Origin: Plantago elongata
Taxonomy: Eukaryota > Streptophyta > Magnoliopsida > Lamiales > Plantaginaceae
Assembly: GCA_036897095.1 (NCBI GenBank)
Contig: JAYMSP010000353.1
Location: forward strand, 1-56,401
Length of the DNA stretch: 56,401 nucleotides
Direction: 5' to 3'
Below are positions 36,538 through 50,300 of the stretch, in pieces. A program made the position numbers and the translations under genes. Under the pieces are notes generated by a model. It worked only from the letters and a program-made list of their open reading frames with translations. It did no database searches and was not told the origin of the DNA. Numbering within the stretch: position 1 is the stretch's first letter; every line of letters begins with the position of its first letter.

Positions 36538-37262
36538 TAAGGGTGGGTATAATTGCTCGATCCGAAAATTCAATCTGAAAATTCGATAATTCGCTCCGAA
36601 TCAATCCGATCCTAACATTTTGGATCGAATTTCAGATTGAGGTTTTTAGAGTTTCGGATTTTGACGATCCGATCCCTAATTTCCAGATTATCTGATCCAA
36701 TCCGATAATATAATATAATATAATATTTACTAGGATAAAAACTAAAAACCTAAATTATATATGTAAATTAACCCTCATCCTAAATTCCTAACCTAGTAAC
36801 TCAATCACTTTGACTCTCCTTGCCAAGAAGTCAACTGTAAATTTTATAATTTTAAGGGTGCATACAAGTAGACAACGATGAATAATGAACTTTGAATTTA
36901 GTTACTATTATTTTGGCTAATTATGCATATTTAATATTTTATTATTTTAAATTCTATATGAAAAACATGTAATGTTTAAAATTTACACTTTTTAATGTTC
37001 AAATTTATAAGTGATTTTTAATCTTATATTGTTTACGTTCAACTCAAGCATATAAATTAGAGTTCGTGGTGTGAATTATTTTTTAATTATATTGTAAAAT
37101 TTTAGATCATAGAAGGTGGATTTAATCTATCCGAATTCAGATTAATTCAAAATCAATTCATAAACTTCAGATTGAATGATGAATTGATATATTATTAATT
37201 CAAATCTAAAAAAATTTAAAAAGTTAAGTCGGATTAATAAGAATTAGTCCGATGCCCATCTA
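36538..37262. mobile_element. Degenerate hAT-like non-autonomous element with TCCGAA-type subterminal motifs
   Basis: The left end TAAGGGTGGGTAT and the reverse complement of the right end, TAGATGGGCAT, look like worn versions of the TAGGGGTG-type end seen at 54266. The left 180 bases are dense in ATCCGAT/TTCGGA-like words (GATCCGAAAATTC, AATCAATCCGATCC) and the right end has GTCGGATTAATAAG. The core is AT-rich and non-coding. No certain target duplication. Confidence 0.4.
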
Positions 37263-38581
37263 TATGGGGTAACTAAACTTCTTTCATGAAAAGTGAAGTA
37301 AGAAATGAAAAGATTATGTGAAGAAGTTTTTATTGGAGAAATTTGTGGCCGCAATACTGGTTTAGATTGACTACAACGTCCTTATCAAGTTTCATCATGT
37401 CATCATTGTCTGTCATCATTGTCATATTTATCTTCAAGTTGTCTATTAACCTAATTATATCCACCACTTTCCGACTCTACTTGGGAACAAATAATATTTT
37501 ATTCTTTTCTACTTTAAACTATTTCAATTTTATCCAACTCAACTCGATATAATTATTTTTATTATACTTTAATTCAGTTTAACTCCATTTGGTTGAAGAG
37601 ACCCAAACATTATCCTTCAATTAAAATGACTAAACTAAAATGAAGTATAATATAAATTATATAAGCAGAACTAAATCGAATAAAATTAAATTAGATGAGT
37701 TTTTAATGAAAAATAACCTAGCCAAAATCATCAAATTACAAAAGTTGAAAAAATACCAAGAGAACATTGAGAATATACCTTGAGTGGTAACTAAATTTGT
37801 CCGTTGATGCTATAGGAATATGTCACTACCCACATGATCTAAAATCGAAATCGACCACAAGTAGATATCAAGAAGTGATTGTTTTCTTTCCCTTGCATAG
37901 GTGTTGCAAGCAAATTTTAAGAGATACAATTCTTTTAAATCATTAACATCTTTAAGAGATATTATTCCAAACTTTAGATATTAATGACAAATGATTCGAT
38001 GTCTAAAAAATGTGAACTTAATACATCCAAGATATGATTTTCTAAATCATTGACATCTTAATTGCTAAAATTCATTGCAAAGTTAATTAATCCATTTAGA
38101 CTTTAGCATATTGATTGATGCGTAGAACAGCTTAATTATGCGAGTGCAGGTCTAATTTAACTATAACATGTGATAATCAAGATAAATTATGTTAAAAGGA
38201 CGATTTTCACAAATGAGATAATAAAGTTTTCTATTATACACAACAAGAGCATCAATGGGTTTCACAAACATAAACTTCATCTGCAGCAGATCTTGTCACT
38301 TTCAGTTTTAACTAATCTGCATCCCCAGCCAACATCACAAATTGATCTCTTCCAGAGCACGAAAGGGGACGTACATCCCCTCCCGAACTGGCTCATCAAA
38401 CGCACACATACCTCACCCAAGAACCCTCTCATGCAGCATTAATATGCATCTCGCACACACTATCCAAGTTCCACACCATTTCTTTACGTAGCACAATAAT
38501 GGGATGCGAATTCAAATCCTGTATCTGTGTATATACCAACTCTAAAATTTTTATCAACATCTAATTTGGGCATTTCCCATC

Positions 38582-41500
38582 TTAGCTGAACTTTGCATCC
38601 ATGAGGCCTTTGATTGACCCCACGAAGGCAAACAGGATCACTAGGAATGTGGTGAAGCTGTATATCCGAAAAGCAATTGATCTTTTTGTCCATGGTCCTA
38701 TGTTTTTCTGCACCAAGTACATCTCCACAGGGAAATAAACTATGATAGGCCAAAAGGTAAGTGCACCTGCCACTCCAATGACTTGGTTGAAGTAAGGAAA
38801 GATTATGGAGAAACCTGTCGTGAACCCAACATAAGCAGTTCGCAAACACAGCCTTAAAGGATTCAGTCTCAAGCCATGCACTTGTTTTGTATCACTCCTC
38901 ACCAATCTGCTGCTGGGGAACTTATTCGCGAACCATTTCTCCATTTCAGCATAGAGGGGCTGACTGTACACCTGGGTTGTCATCGTCAATGCAGGTGAAA
39001 CATTGAGCTGTAAGATATAACATGAAGCAGTAAAACAGTTTCTAAATTTACATGAGATAATACCTGATATCCTCCAATAAGATGGAGGAAGACACATGCA
39101 TTGGCTATGTCAATGAGCCAGTATGGTTCATAAAAGCCAAATCCAGTCAAGAGATTTCCTGGAGTGGAGTTCCCAAAAGCTGCATAACCAAATCCCGCGC
39201 AGCACAAGTAGAAGAAGGTAGTAATGCTGATGCCTACTATAGATGCCTTCTTCATAGTGACTATTTCGGGTGGATTTGACCTTAGTGTATCCTTGAAAAA
39301 TAGTATATTGTTGAACAATTAGCAGTAAGATATCCATCATTCGGTACATGAGATCAGATATATAAGTTATACGTAAATATTTCCTCACCATTATATTCAG
39401 AAAAATTAGCGAAAATGGGAAAGCGAAGGCAACATCTCCGAGTCCCTGAGCAACTGACCATACTTTCCCAGCAGCGGTAGAACTTGGTACCCCATAAATA
39501 TCACCTTTTATTTCTCTGTTTTCTGCAGGTGCAAGAAACAGTCAAATGAATGCGGATTCAGAAATCAGGGGTGTAGATTAAGTTCAAGAACATAAAAATC
39601 AAATAAATCCACATATGAATAGGAACGTGCACATGTAGGTATCAAGAACACTAAGAATGGGCCACCAGAATTGTATCAACTCCTTCCAGTCATTGCAATG
39701 GCCAATCAGAGAGCTGATCGTGCATAATCCCAAACTTTATATTTTAACCAAACAGAAATTTGTTGCAGTATCAACCAAGTAAGAGAGATTGACATGGACG
39801 TAACCAACCGAAATGTAACTCCTTTTCTCATTCGCAACATTTGAATGACAGGAAGAATATGACTACTTTAATATATAAGACATTATCAAGAATTTGTTGC
39901 AATTCTTCTTTCTATTAATTTTTTCAATTTTCATAGGCTTACCGATAACTTTGGCCACGCCTAGTACAGATCCAATACCAGAGTACATGAATGACATGAT
40001 TGCAGCAATGACAGAGAGCCACTTGGTGTTGGTAAAATCAGGTATTTGTGACGCTGCAACTTGAACAATGCCAAAGATAAGCATGTAAAAGGTGGTTCCG
40101 TAATTACAAGAGGCCGTATGCCCTTCATAGTGGTAACAGTTTGACCTGTGAATTGCTCTGCGCCATGTGAAAACAATTCTGGATGTAATGTATGGGGTGG
40201 CAGAATGTTATGAAATGGGAAAAAGAGAAAAAGAGGTGAGTAGATTTACCTTATGCTGATTCCGGATGTAATTGTGTAGACAATACCTAGCTTAATGAAA
40301 TAAATTCTCACAATAATTCCGCCCGCCCATGCGCTTTTCTTTCCTGAGATGAATGCATATAATGTACTATATTATATTACATACATTCATACTCTTTGGA
40401 TTTGCTCATGGGAAAAACGTAACATGACCAACTTCATACCGAGGATATTTTGAATAGCATCCAAGTAGGAGCCGTTATTACGCAGGCCATTGTTGAGATC
40501 AGAAGATTTGTAGCAATTACAGAGAAGAATAGCAGATGTAAGGCTAACCGATGCAAATGTCAGCATTGTCAATGGGCCTGCAACCCATCCAAGCCGTGAC
40601 ATGCTCCATGCCAACGATAGTACCCCCGAACCAATCACTGCTGTTATAATATGTGCCAAAGCAGTCCATATGGTCCCTGATGATTGCACGACAGCACGTA
40701 TAATTACACATATGAACTAGACCTCACTTCCAAATGTTAATCTTACTCCATTTTGGTAAAAGCAGGGAAATGGGTGTATCTAACATGCCCACTTCATGCA
40801 ATCAGACAACTGAATTAAGCATATATATTCCCTGTATTTAATTAGTCAAATTGCATGAACCAACTAATGAGGAGCCAACTACCAAGTATTGCTCACAGAA
40901 ATAAACAACTGAATGCACCGTCTACTATATTGAATCGAAGACATGTAACAGTGATGCAGCCAATGAGGAGCCAACTGTAAAGTACAAGTCAATATGGATA
41001 TAGAATCTAGTCGAGCCCCAGACCTCTAGAAATGAGATTCTTGGCTCACAACTTCTCCAACTACAATACGTCTCATTAATCAACTTTTGAGTATAAGGGG
41101 ACCATGAGCCATAAACAACCAAAGGACAGACCCATTTTAACTAACATTAGGAAAAGCCACATCACCAGCACCTCAGGTGTGTGACACACTCTCCCACAAT
41201 TCAATTCAGCAAGGAGAAGAAGTTAGATTGCTTTGATTTCAAGGGTGATGCTATTCAAATTGCATGTATGATAAACTTAACAGAGGCAAATTCTATGTGT
41301 GTGTGTGTGTGGTGGGGGGGGGGGACACTAAGTTTCCTACTTTTCCTGGAGGCATGCCTTCAAAATGCAGTGCTGGTGTTAAACGAGAGCCTGTTTTGCC
41401 TTGAGTCTTGATAGTAAAGACCAAATCCAGAAACTCTCAACTGAAGTAGTCCGTGAACTATACGTAATATCAGTGTTTGGCACACTCACTCATTTCACTC

Positions 41501-42107
41501 ATTTAACACCACAAAGCAGCCCAGATGTTTTGCACACGCAAATGGTTTTTCGCGTTTTCAATGCTAGGTCAAGTGTCATTTTATCTTTTTTTCAGACTTG
41601 CTCAACTAATTCCAATTTAGGGAATATAAAGAAAGAAAGCACTTAAACACACTCAACACCTCATGGTAGTAGCAGATAAATGAGGTTTCGTTTCGTTTCG
41701 TTTCTTTTCGATTCGATTGACTACACTGAAATCTGAATCAGTGATCATGTATATATCCATTGTTAAGTAGTACGTAATTCCCCAATTGATTAAACTCCTC
41801 CTCCAGTCAAACATGCGATCATAAAACAGCAAGAAATAGAAGAAAGGCATAATAAATTCAAGATCCAAATACAGCTAATACCAGAGAATTAATTAAACAG
41901 TTGGAAAAGAAATAAATCAGGCATATAATCAATCACATCAAAAAATTGAAGAATCCAATAATAAATGTTGAAGAGACAGGAATAAATGGAGTTACCTTTC
42001 TTGTGGGGTTGTTCCAGCAGAGTATGAGCATTCGAAGAAGAGGTGGAAGAAGAAGAAGATAGTAATGGTGTGTGATGATCGTCATCTCCAACTATTTCCA
42101 CACCCAT
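38582..42107 (-). CDS. Amino acid permease, AAP family (copy A)
   Basis: Plasma-membrane H+/amino acid symporter of the AAP/ATF1 (AAAP) family with about 11 membrane spans. Seven exons on the minus strand (41996-42107, 40440-40676, 40250-40343, 39943-40157, 39389-39522, 39064-39291, 38582-38971) give 469 residues. Family marks: GTIWTALAHIITAVIGSGVL, SLAWSMSRLGWVAGPL, a Cys pair near YHYEGHTASCNYG, QIPDFTNTKWLSVIAAIMSF, FGNSTPGNLLTGFGFYEPYW, GGYQVYSQPLY and FPVEMYLVQ. The 37-residue cytosolic N-terminus is Ser-rich (LLSSSSSTSSSN). Intron positions and phases are identical to copy B on the other strand. An ATG at 42120 opens a 12-residue frame overlapping the main start. The exact AAP number cannot be given. 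Confidence 0.93.
41296..41324. repeat. TG microsatellite followed by an 11-G run
   Basis: Alternating TG from 41296 to about 41311, then eleven G residues at 41314-41324. It lies in intron 1 of AAP copy A. On the coding strand it reads as an 11-C run followed by CA repeats. Confidence 0.9.
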
Positions 42108-43474
42108 TAGCACACCACATTCAATTGAATTGAATCCACAAGATTTCTATTGGGTCCTAAACTATAATTATTATGGTTATACCAACTTATCAAGCTTTAA
42201 TTAGGATATTTGGTCATAATTTTTTACCAGTTCAAATGATATCAGTTATCACTGGTTTATGGTTATTGACCAATTCATTTTGCAAACATTCAGGCCAATT
42301 CCAAATCATTCCATCCCATTTCCACTTTTATTGGGGGAATTGTTAGTATTGTAAGAGACCAACTGAAGGCATCGAATATGCCGAATCTACTCCCGTGCAC
42401 TCCCATTCATATTGAGGGTAGGATTTACATGAAATTTTTTGGGAGGGGATGTATGAAATTTTTTGGGAGGGGATGTATCGGAGGAGACCTAATATCAATT
42501 AAGCCCCAATAAAAATATAGTTAAACGTCCATTTAATTTGATTTTGCATATCTTTTAGCCCGTTACAAAGTAGTTTGAGTATGTTTTAAATTATAAACTG
42601 GCTCGAAATGTGCTAGTTTGTACTTGGAGCGAAGGAGCGATTGCACCCACCCACTCTCATGAATGATTTAGAAGATCTCTTTTATCCCAACTAGGGGAGA
42701 CTAGATTTGAGCTTATGAATCTCATCGTATGAAAGCGTTGTTTGGGCTAGCATCCGCATCTTTCCCTTGTAGCCACAATGCTCTAGGCCTCTAACCACGA
42801 AGGAATTCGTGTTTGGATGGTAGCTCAAGATCACACACGCTTACTTGATTAAACAGATCAAATACAATGTTACAGATTTTAATATCATGTTGTATTGTTC
42901 AGATTTTTTTATTTTTTTGACAGTTAAGATATTAAATATAATGTTACGGATTCCAATCCTTGATACATGGAAAAATGAAAAAGAAATGTGATTCAACGAA
43001 AGTTAAATGTGACATATTCAAATTAAATGACTAATAAATTACGTATTCACTCCTTATTGGTTATGAACAATTGAGTAATAGAATAAAATATATAGACGTT
43101 TGTTGTTACGAGTTAATTACACCTACATAGGCTAGGCAAACTGATCCTGTTTAAATGTAGGATATAAAGGCTGCAGGCCATTTATTTACATGAGTTGCCC
43201 GATGGATAAGGCAAGATGTCAAGTCTATTTTGGGTTTGCCAAGTGCCCATTTTCAATTATTGACTTGTTCTAAAAATTCTTCTTCTTTCTTTCAAGTTTG
43301 AACCTTGTCTTCTTCTACAACACTATGTATGTATGTTAATTATTACTCACCCACAAACATATCATATCATGTCATATCATATCATTAGTTTGGCACCATT
43401 ACTAGCTAGCTAGACAACTTTGCATAATAACTCTCTTCTTCTTCCACATATTATCTGCTACCTTGGCTTCTACT
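42108..43474. promoter_or_regulatory. Shared intergenic region between divergent AAP copies
   Basis: About 1.37 kb separates the start codons of the two head-to-head permease genes, so both promoters and leaders must lie here or in the first introns. A CT-rich tract with CTTCTTCTTCC just before 43475 looks like the leader of copy B. A 24-bp tandem duplication (ATGAAATTTTTTGGGAGGGG plus ATGT) sits at 42429-42476. No protein frame or RNA gene is seen. Confidence 0.5.
42429..42476. repeat. 24-bp perfect tandem duplication
   Basis: The 24-base unit beginning ATGAAATTTTTTGGGAGGGG occurs at 42429 and again at 42453 without change, in the region between the divergent permease genes. Confidence 0.92.
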
Positions 43475-46468
43475 ATGGAGCCTGAGGATCCAAACAAGAC
43501 AGGTATGTATGAGTGTAGTATTCCTTGTTTTTCTCATTAGCAGCTTCTCTTAACAAGTTCTTCCTATCTTTTTGCATTTTATGCACATGATAATTATTTT
43601 AGACACAAATAACTTCACCTTCTTGCCACTCGAACAACTTGTAACTTCTAAGTTCTACATTTCGTGGAGATATACTTTCAATTTTTGGCAAAATTGACCG
43701 CAATATGCGAATAATGTCTCGATCCATGAGCTCGTCGTACTGAAAAGTAAACCTTGCTCTTTGTTTATAATTATAACTAAACCTTACTTTATTTTCTTTT
43801 TTGTTAGTTTTATTGTATTTATATCATTGAAGAATTCAAAAGGATATAGTACAAGTTTCCTCTTCTAGTTTGTAGAAGCAAAAGTTCAAACATCCATGTG
43901 AAAAGTTTCCTTTTTTTAGTCAGGCAATGGTCCAAAAAATTGACTAAAGCTCAACATTTGGAACAAGTTAGGGAAATTTCATAATGCAAACTGATAATTT
44001 ACTAGAACAGAGTACTCCTTGTCTTTATGGCCTAAGCTTTGTAGTGTAGATCCATTTTTGAAATAGCAGTATACTGCAGTGTGAATGTGTGATGATCTGA
44101 ACTGGACCACATAAGTATTAGGCCATGTTTTCGGTTTTGAATGAAGTCGGAGTAATGCGTTATATAGTATCTGATGGAGAACGAAACCTGTCGAAATTAA
44201 GCCTTAGTGAACAATTGTTTGATTTGGATGTGGGGCCGAAGTTTTGTGACCAGAAACGGTGTTCTGACTTCTGAGCAGGAATCATTTGCCATGATGTAAG
44301 ACGGATTTCGGCAATCCGACATCGCCTGAAGAGTTAAAATCGCGTTTTTGTGATTTTAGGGGCTTTGCAATTTCTGAAAATTTTATTAGATTTGGTAGGT
44401 TAGTATTTTCCTTTTTATTTTAGGGTTAGTTATGATGATTTGTAGTATTTAAGCTTTGTCAAACACTATTTATAGACAGATTAGTTTTATTGAAAAAATC
44501 TAGAGGATTTACTCAACAATCTTGTTCATCCCATCCACGCTGTTTTTTGGAACTGAGTGATGTTTACTAAGTGTAATGCTGCGATGATGCAACGTTCAGG
44601 GACCATATGGACGGCGTTAGCACATATAATAACAGCAGTGATCGGTTCGGGTGTACTGTCACTGGCATGGAGCATGTCGCGTCTTGGATGGATAGCAGGT
44701 CCATTGACCATGGTGGCATTTGCATCAGTGAGCCTTGGTTCTGCTTTTATGCTTTGTCACTGCTACAAGGCTCAAGATCTTGATGATGGAACGCTTATCA
44801 ATGGCTCCTACTTGGATGCCGTTCAAAACATTCTAGGTAAGAAGTTGGCTGTAGTTTGATTTTTCATCAGATGAACTTTTGGAGAATATGCTTTATTGTG
44901 CTTCATTTTTAGCTAGAGAGTAGAGATCTTCCCTTTTATCAAATATAGAGGGCGTGCATTACGGTGAAATTAGTAGTTTTGCATCGCAGGCAAGAAGAAC
45001 TCATGGGCGTGTGGCATTATTGTGAGAGTATATTTCATCAAGCTAGGTATAGTCTACACAATTACATCTGGAATTAGCATGAGGTGAGTACGCTGGTTCG
45101 ATCATATGCTCTTCCAACATACTTTACGCATTAGTATTCTGCAGCATCTTTAGCTGTGTATGCTCTTTTTTCCAAGTTACTGTAATGCATGGTTAATTCC
45201 TCGACTTACTTCTGCACACTATTCGTTTCGCATGATGCAGGGCGATCCTGAAATCAAATTGTTACCACAATCAAGGACATACAGCTCCTTGTGACTACGG
45301 AACCACTTATTTCATGCTTATATTTGGAATTATTCAAGTTTTCGCATCACAGATACCAGATTTTACAAAAACAGAGTGGCTTTCTATCATTGCCGCAATC
45401 ACGTCCTTCATGTATTCGGGTATCGGATCTGGACTAGGCTTGGCCAAAGTTATACGTAAGTGTTGGAGCAACATAGACTTTATAGTGCAGTAATTTCTAT
45501 TATGCTGTGCCTGTTTTAAGTTATCTTAATGGACAGAAAACGGAGAAATAAAAGGTGATATTCGAGGTGTACCGAGTTCTACTGCTGCTGGAAAAGTATG
45601 GTCAGTTGCTGAGGGACTTGGAGACGTTGCCTTCGCTTTCCCATTTTCTCTTATTTTCCTAAACATAATGGTAAGGACATATTTTGCTGTCTCATTAGCA
45701 GAAAATTGATGGTGACCTTCGTGATGATAAGTTGTTAATTGTTAAACATTGTGCTACTGTTTCAAGGATACTCTAAGGTCAGATCCACCCGAAAAAGTCA
45801 CTATGAAGAAGGCGTCTGTGGTAGGTCTCGGCATTACAACTTTCTTCTACTTATGCTGTGCTGGCTTCGGTTATGCAGCTTTTGGGAACTCCACTCCTGG
45901 AAATCTCTTGACTGGATTTGGCTTCTATGAGCCTTACTGGCTCGTCGACTTGGCCAATGCATGTGTTTTCGTTCATCTTGTGGGAGGATATCAGGTACTC
46001 TCATCCTAAGTCCTAACTACGTATTTTCATCAAAAATCTGCATAAGATATCATAGTTTGACTGTTTATATGTATTGCCAAACATCAGGTGTATAGTCAGC
46101 CGTTGTTCGCAGTTACAGAGAAATGGTTCGCAAGAAAGTTTCCCAACAGTAAATTAGTCCACGGAGAAACAGTACCGGTACCAGGCTTGAGACTAAGGCT
46201 GTTGTTGCGAACGCTCTATGTTGGATTCACGACAGGATTCTCCATACTGTTTCCGTACTTCAACCAAATCATAGGAGTAGCCGGAGCCCTTACCTTTTGG
46301 CCCATCATAGTATACTTCCCCATAGAGATGTACTTGGTGCAGAAAGGCATAGGATCTCGGACGAAAAAATCGATTCTATTTCGGTTATATAGCTTCATCT
46401 TGTTCCTAGTGATCCTGTTTGCTTTTGTGGGATCAATCAAAGGCCTCATTGATGCAAAATTAAGCTAA
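43475..46468 (+). CDS. Amino acid permease, AAP family (copy B)
   Basis: Paralogue of copy A on the opposite strand. Seven exons (43475-43502, 44600-44836, 44990-45083, 45241-45455, 45537-45670, 45767-45994, 46088-46468) give 438 residues. Exons 2-6 have exactly the same lengths (237, 94, 215, 134, 228) and phases as copy A, and the proteins are very similar (GTIWTALAHIITAVIGSGVL is identical, as is CCAGFGYAAFGNSTPGNLLT). Differences: the N-terminus is only nine residues (MEPEDPNKT) against 37 in A, and the last exon is three codons shorter. In-frame ATGs just upstream of the exon 2 acceptor (44584, 44587) could begin an alternative form, MMQRSGTIW, restoring the R-x-G-T that AAPs usually have here. 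The 3' neighbour is an ABCB gene on the same strand, about 850 bases away. Confidence 0.92.
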
Positions 46469-47321
46469 GATGGAATGTTATCCTGTCAACTTAGGTTTCA
46501 ATAAAAAATTATAGCAAGTTAGCCTAATGTATGAATTTGGGATCCATTGTTCCACATTTGCCTCAAGAACTGTGAGAAGTATTACTAGCTAGAAATGAAC
46601 TGTCAATTTCACATTGTTTGTGGACGGAATCAGATGCACTTCCTTCGTACATGATAACGATTTTTACCATTTATGCACCTTTGGCGTATCTGTATATACG
46701 CGAAGTGTGAAAACCTAGGAATGCTATGATCACAAGGATCCTCCTTGAACAAATGTCAAAGTAAAGAGACAGACAGATGACAAGTTTTAGGTTTTAGTAG
46801 CAGCTAACACATGTAACCAAGTTACCCAAAGATTCCTTTGGACGACATGCTATATAATACAGTTCAAATATCGCGAGGCTGTTCTTTTCATCCACAAGGC
46901 TCGAACTTGACAGCTTCAAAATCTGAAGAAACCACCATTAACTTGTCGTATCTATAACATCCACAATGCAGATGCCTCACATATACGCTGAACAGGTCCT
47001 TACACTGAAGAATGAACCAAAACTGACATTTTCATTACAGAATAAATTAACATACAGCAAGACAAACACATAGAACAGCTTGAATAATTCAACAAATAAT
47101 ACACAGCAAGTGCTATCACAAGGCCGGCTAATATACACAGCAAGTGCTAATATACAAATGAGATAGTTACATTCCATACTAATATACAATACAGTATCCA
47201 CTTAATTTAGGCCTGCCAAGTGAACAAACAGAATCACCTAAACTTCTATAAGATGCAGATGATGCACATACGGTTAGTTTCAGAATCGCACATTAATAGT
47301 TAGTCTAGAGGGGGGCAGAAA
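46469..47321. other. Intergenic between AAP copy B and ABCB gene
   Basis: No gene. It should hold the AAP 3' UTR and the ABCB promoter. The 17-base word ATACACAGCAAGTGCTA occurs twice around 47098-47150. The antisense frame 46977-47201 has no family resemblance. Confidence 0.55.
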
Positions 47322-50300
47322 ATGGGAAATAAGGATGGCATGTTCCGGTATGCTGATAGACTGGACAAGATGTTCATGTTTTTTGGGACACTAGGCAGCA
47401 TTGGAGATGGACTGCAGGTGCCGCTTATGATGTTTGTTCTCAGTTATGTCATCAATGAATACGGTAATCGCGACGCCCGAGTCACCATGGAGACTGTTAA
47501 CAAGGTAACGAGCAATAAAATGTGTAGTATGTGTTATCTGAGTGAACAAATGAAATAAATATGTGCACATCTGATGATTCTTGAAAATCAGTGCTTTCCA
47601 CTGATCCATTCTATAGTTTTTTCAGAACATTTATGCTCATACTACCTGCAAATAGGTCGTTTTAGCAGACACTACTCTGTGTTTACACCATGATTTTCGC
47701 TACTACTTATCATTGATAATTCCTTGCATCTATCAACACCTTATGAAGGGAAACACGGTGTATTATTAGGCCTATATGCAGGAGTCCAAGTGTATATACT
47801 GGAATCTTCGTGCAACACAATACAGACTTTAGCACGCAGTATAGGACATGTTAACAGATAATTAGCACCTCAGGACCTCAACCCACCTCTGATATAGAAT
47901 ACTCTGTTGCATCAAGTACATGAAGCAGTTCAATAATTTTTCTCTTAATTGGTGTTCTTCTATCACAGTATGCACTCAGATTATTCTACGTCGCGATTCT
48001 AGTGGGGCTATCGGCTTTCGTAGGTAATTTTCACACCATCAACTAGAGAGAATAACAGAAATTATCTAAACATTTTCTTGTATCTAATCCTGAGAAGCAA
48101 CACTGCACCGTTTACTTTTACAGAAGGATTGTGTTGGGCAAGAACGGCAGAGAGACAGACTTCTAGGATGAGAGTAGAGTACCTCAAGTCCGTCCTCAAG
48201 CAAGAAGTTGGTTTCTTTGATACTCAGGCAGCAGACTCTTCGACTACTTACCAAGTTGTATCGACAATAACTTCTGACTCCAATACTATCCAGATCACAA
48301 TAGGAGAGAAGGTATTTTTCCTATAACTCTCTTAGATCTCTCATTTACTTTGTTCATCAAAGTTCAGTTCAGGACCTACAGATATACGATATGAAAGAAA
48401 AGAAAACACAAAGGTTAGAGTTATACCAGTGCGGTGGTGTTTGCTAGGCCTAAAATGAGTAGCCTTCATTACACCTACATGAAACGGAGCACAGCTGAAA
48501 GCACGTTCTTTCAATTCTACAAAATGGCTTATAACTTAAAAGCCAAAAGCTGATCAGTTGGTTAAGAATGTTCTAGCAGTCATCTATTGAGTTATATCCT
48601 GAATACCGATATACTGTAATTCGGATTCAAATCATTTGACATATTTGAATCTTCTATGCAGATACCCGACTGCATTGCTTACATGTCATCCTTCTTCTTC
48701 TGCATGATATTTGCGTTCATACTCTCATGGAGAATCACCCTGGCTGCTGTGCCGTTCACTCTAATGTTCATAGTACCAGGACTTGGATTCGGGATGATGA
48801 TGATGAACGTTGCAATGCAAACCATAGAATCTTACGCTGTTGCTGGTGGAATTGCAGAGCAAGCAATCTCTTCAATCAGGACAGTGTATTCCTATGTGGC
48901 AGAAAACGAAACCATAGAGAAATTCAGCAGTGCACTTGAAAAGACAATGGAGCTAGGTATAAAGCAAGGCTTAGCAAGAGGGCTGATGATGGGGAGCATG
49001 GGAGTCATCTATATCAGCTGGGGTTTCCAAGCTTTTATCGGGTCAATTCTCGTCAGCAAAAGACATGAAAAGGGTGGCGATGTTTTTGTTGCTGGTTTCA
49101 ACGTTCTCATGGGAGGATTGTAAGTTATATTCTTAGATGTTCCACATAGTAACTAGCCTAGTAATTTTGTGACTGAGCGAGTGTTCGCAACTGATTCGTG
49201 CAAGCTTATTTCACTCTTCAGTACAAAAACTTGGCAGGATAGGAGTGATCCTGAAACCTGATCATAAACTCTAGACAGATAATTTCACATATTTGCACTT
49301 GCAAACACTTACTTCCATCACTCACTTCTTGGTCTTTGCAGAAACATTTTGACTGCTCTTCCGAATCTCACTGCAATCACAGAAGCAAAGTCTGCTGCTG
49401 TTCGGATCACAGAGATGATTGATCGTGAACCAGGCATAGATTCAGATGACAAAAAGGGTAAAGCACTCTCATATGTGAGGGGAGAAGTTCAATTCAACAG
49501 TGTCTATTTCAACTACCCATCAAGACCTGACACACCCATCCTGCAAGGCCTGGATCTTACAGTTCCAGCAGGAAAAACCGTAGGTTTAGTTGGGGGCAGT
49601 GGCTCTGGAAAGTCCACCATCGTTTCACTTCTTCAAAGGTTTTATGACCCTATAGAAGGCGAAATCCTGTTGGATGGATACAAGATAAACAGATTACATC
49701 TCAAATGGTTGAGATCACAGATGGGCTTAGTCAATCAAGAACCTATTCTGTTTGCAACATCAATAAGAGAAAATATAGTATTCGGCAAGGAAGGAGCAAC
49801 AATGGAAGATGTAGAAGAAGCAGCAAAAGCCGCAAATGCACATGATTTCATTGTCAAGTTGCCAGATGGATATGAAACTCATGTAAGAATGCAAATTACT
49901 CCACAGTTATAGTTTTAAAATAATATTCAACTTAAGAAGTAAATTTTTTTCAAATGTTTCAAAATGTTCAGGTTGGGCAACTTGGGGTGCAGTTGTCAGG
50001 AGGACAAAAGCAACGAATAGCCATAGCAAGAGCTCTGATAAGAAACCCGAAACTATTGCTTCTAGATGAAGCTACTAGTGCACTTGATACAGAATCCGAA
50101 CGCATTGTTCAGAGTGCAATAGACCAGGCGTCTAAGGGGAGGACTACAATTATCATAGCACACCGGCTGTCCACTATCAAAATGGCTAATCTTATCGTGG
50201 TCCTGAAAGCGGGGCGAGTATTTGAATCAGGTTCACATGAAGAGCTCTTGCAGCTTAGTGGAGGAGAATACTTGAAAATGGTAGAGTTACAATTATCAGC

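Larger units (their letters stand above)
34619..38581. other. Gene-free interval between ARL8 and AAP genes
   Basis: No gene. The first few hundred bases should be ARL8 promoter. It contains a Stowaway-like MITE (35046-35307) and a worn hAT-like element (36538-37262). The rest is AT-rich without recognisable coding potential; open frames at 37343-37552 and 38170-38442 match no family. Confidence 0.55.
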
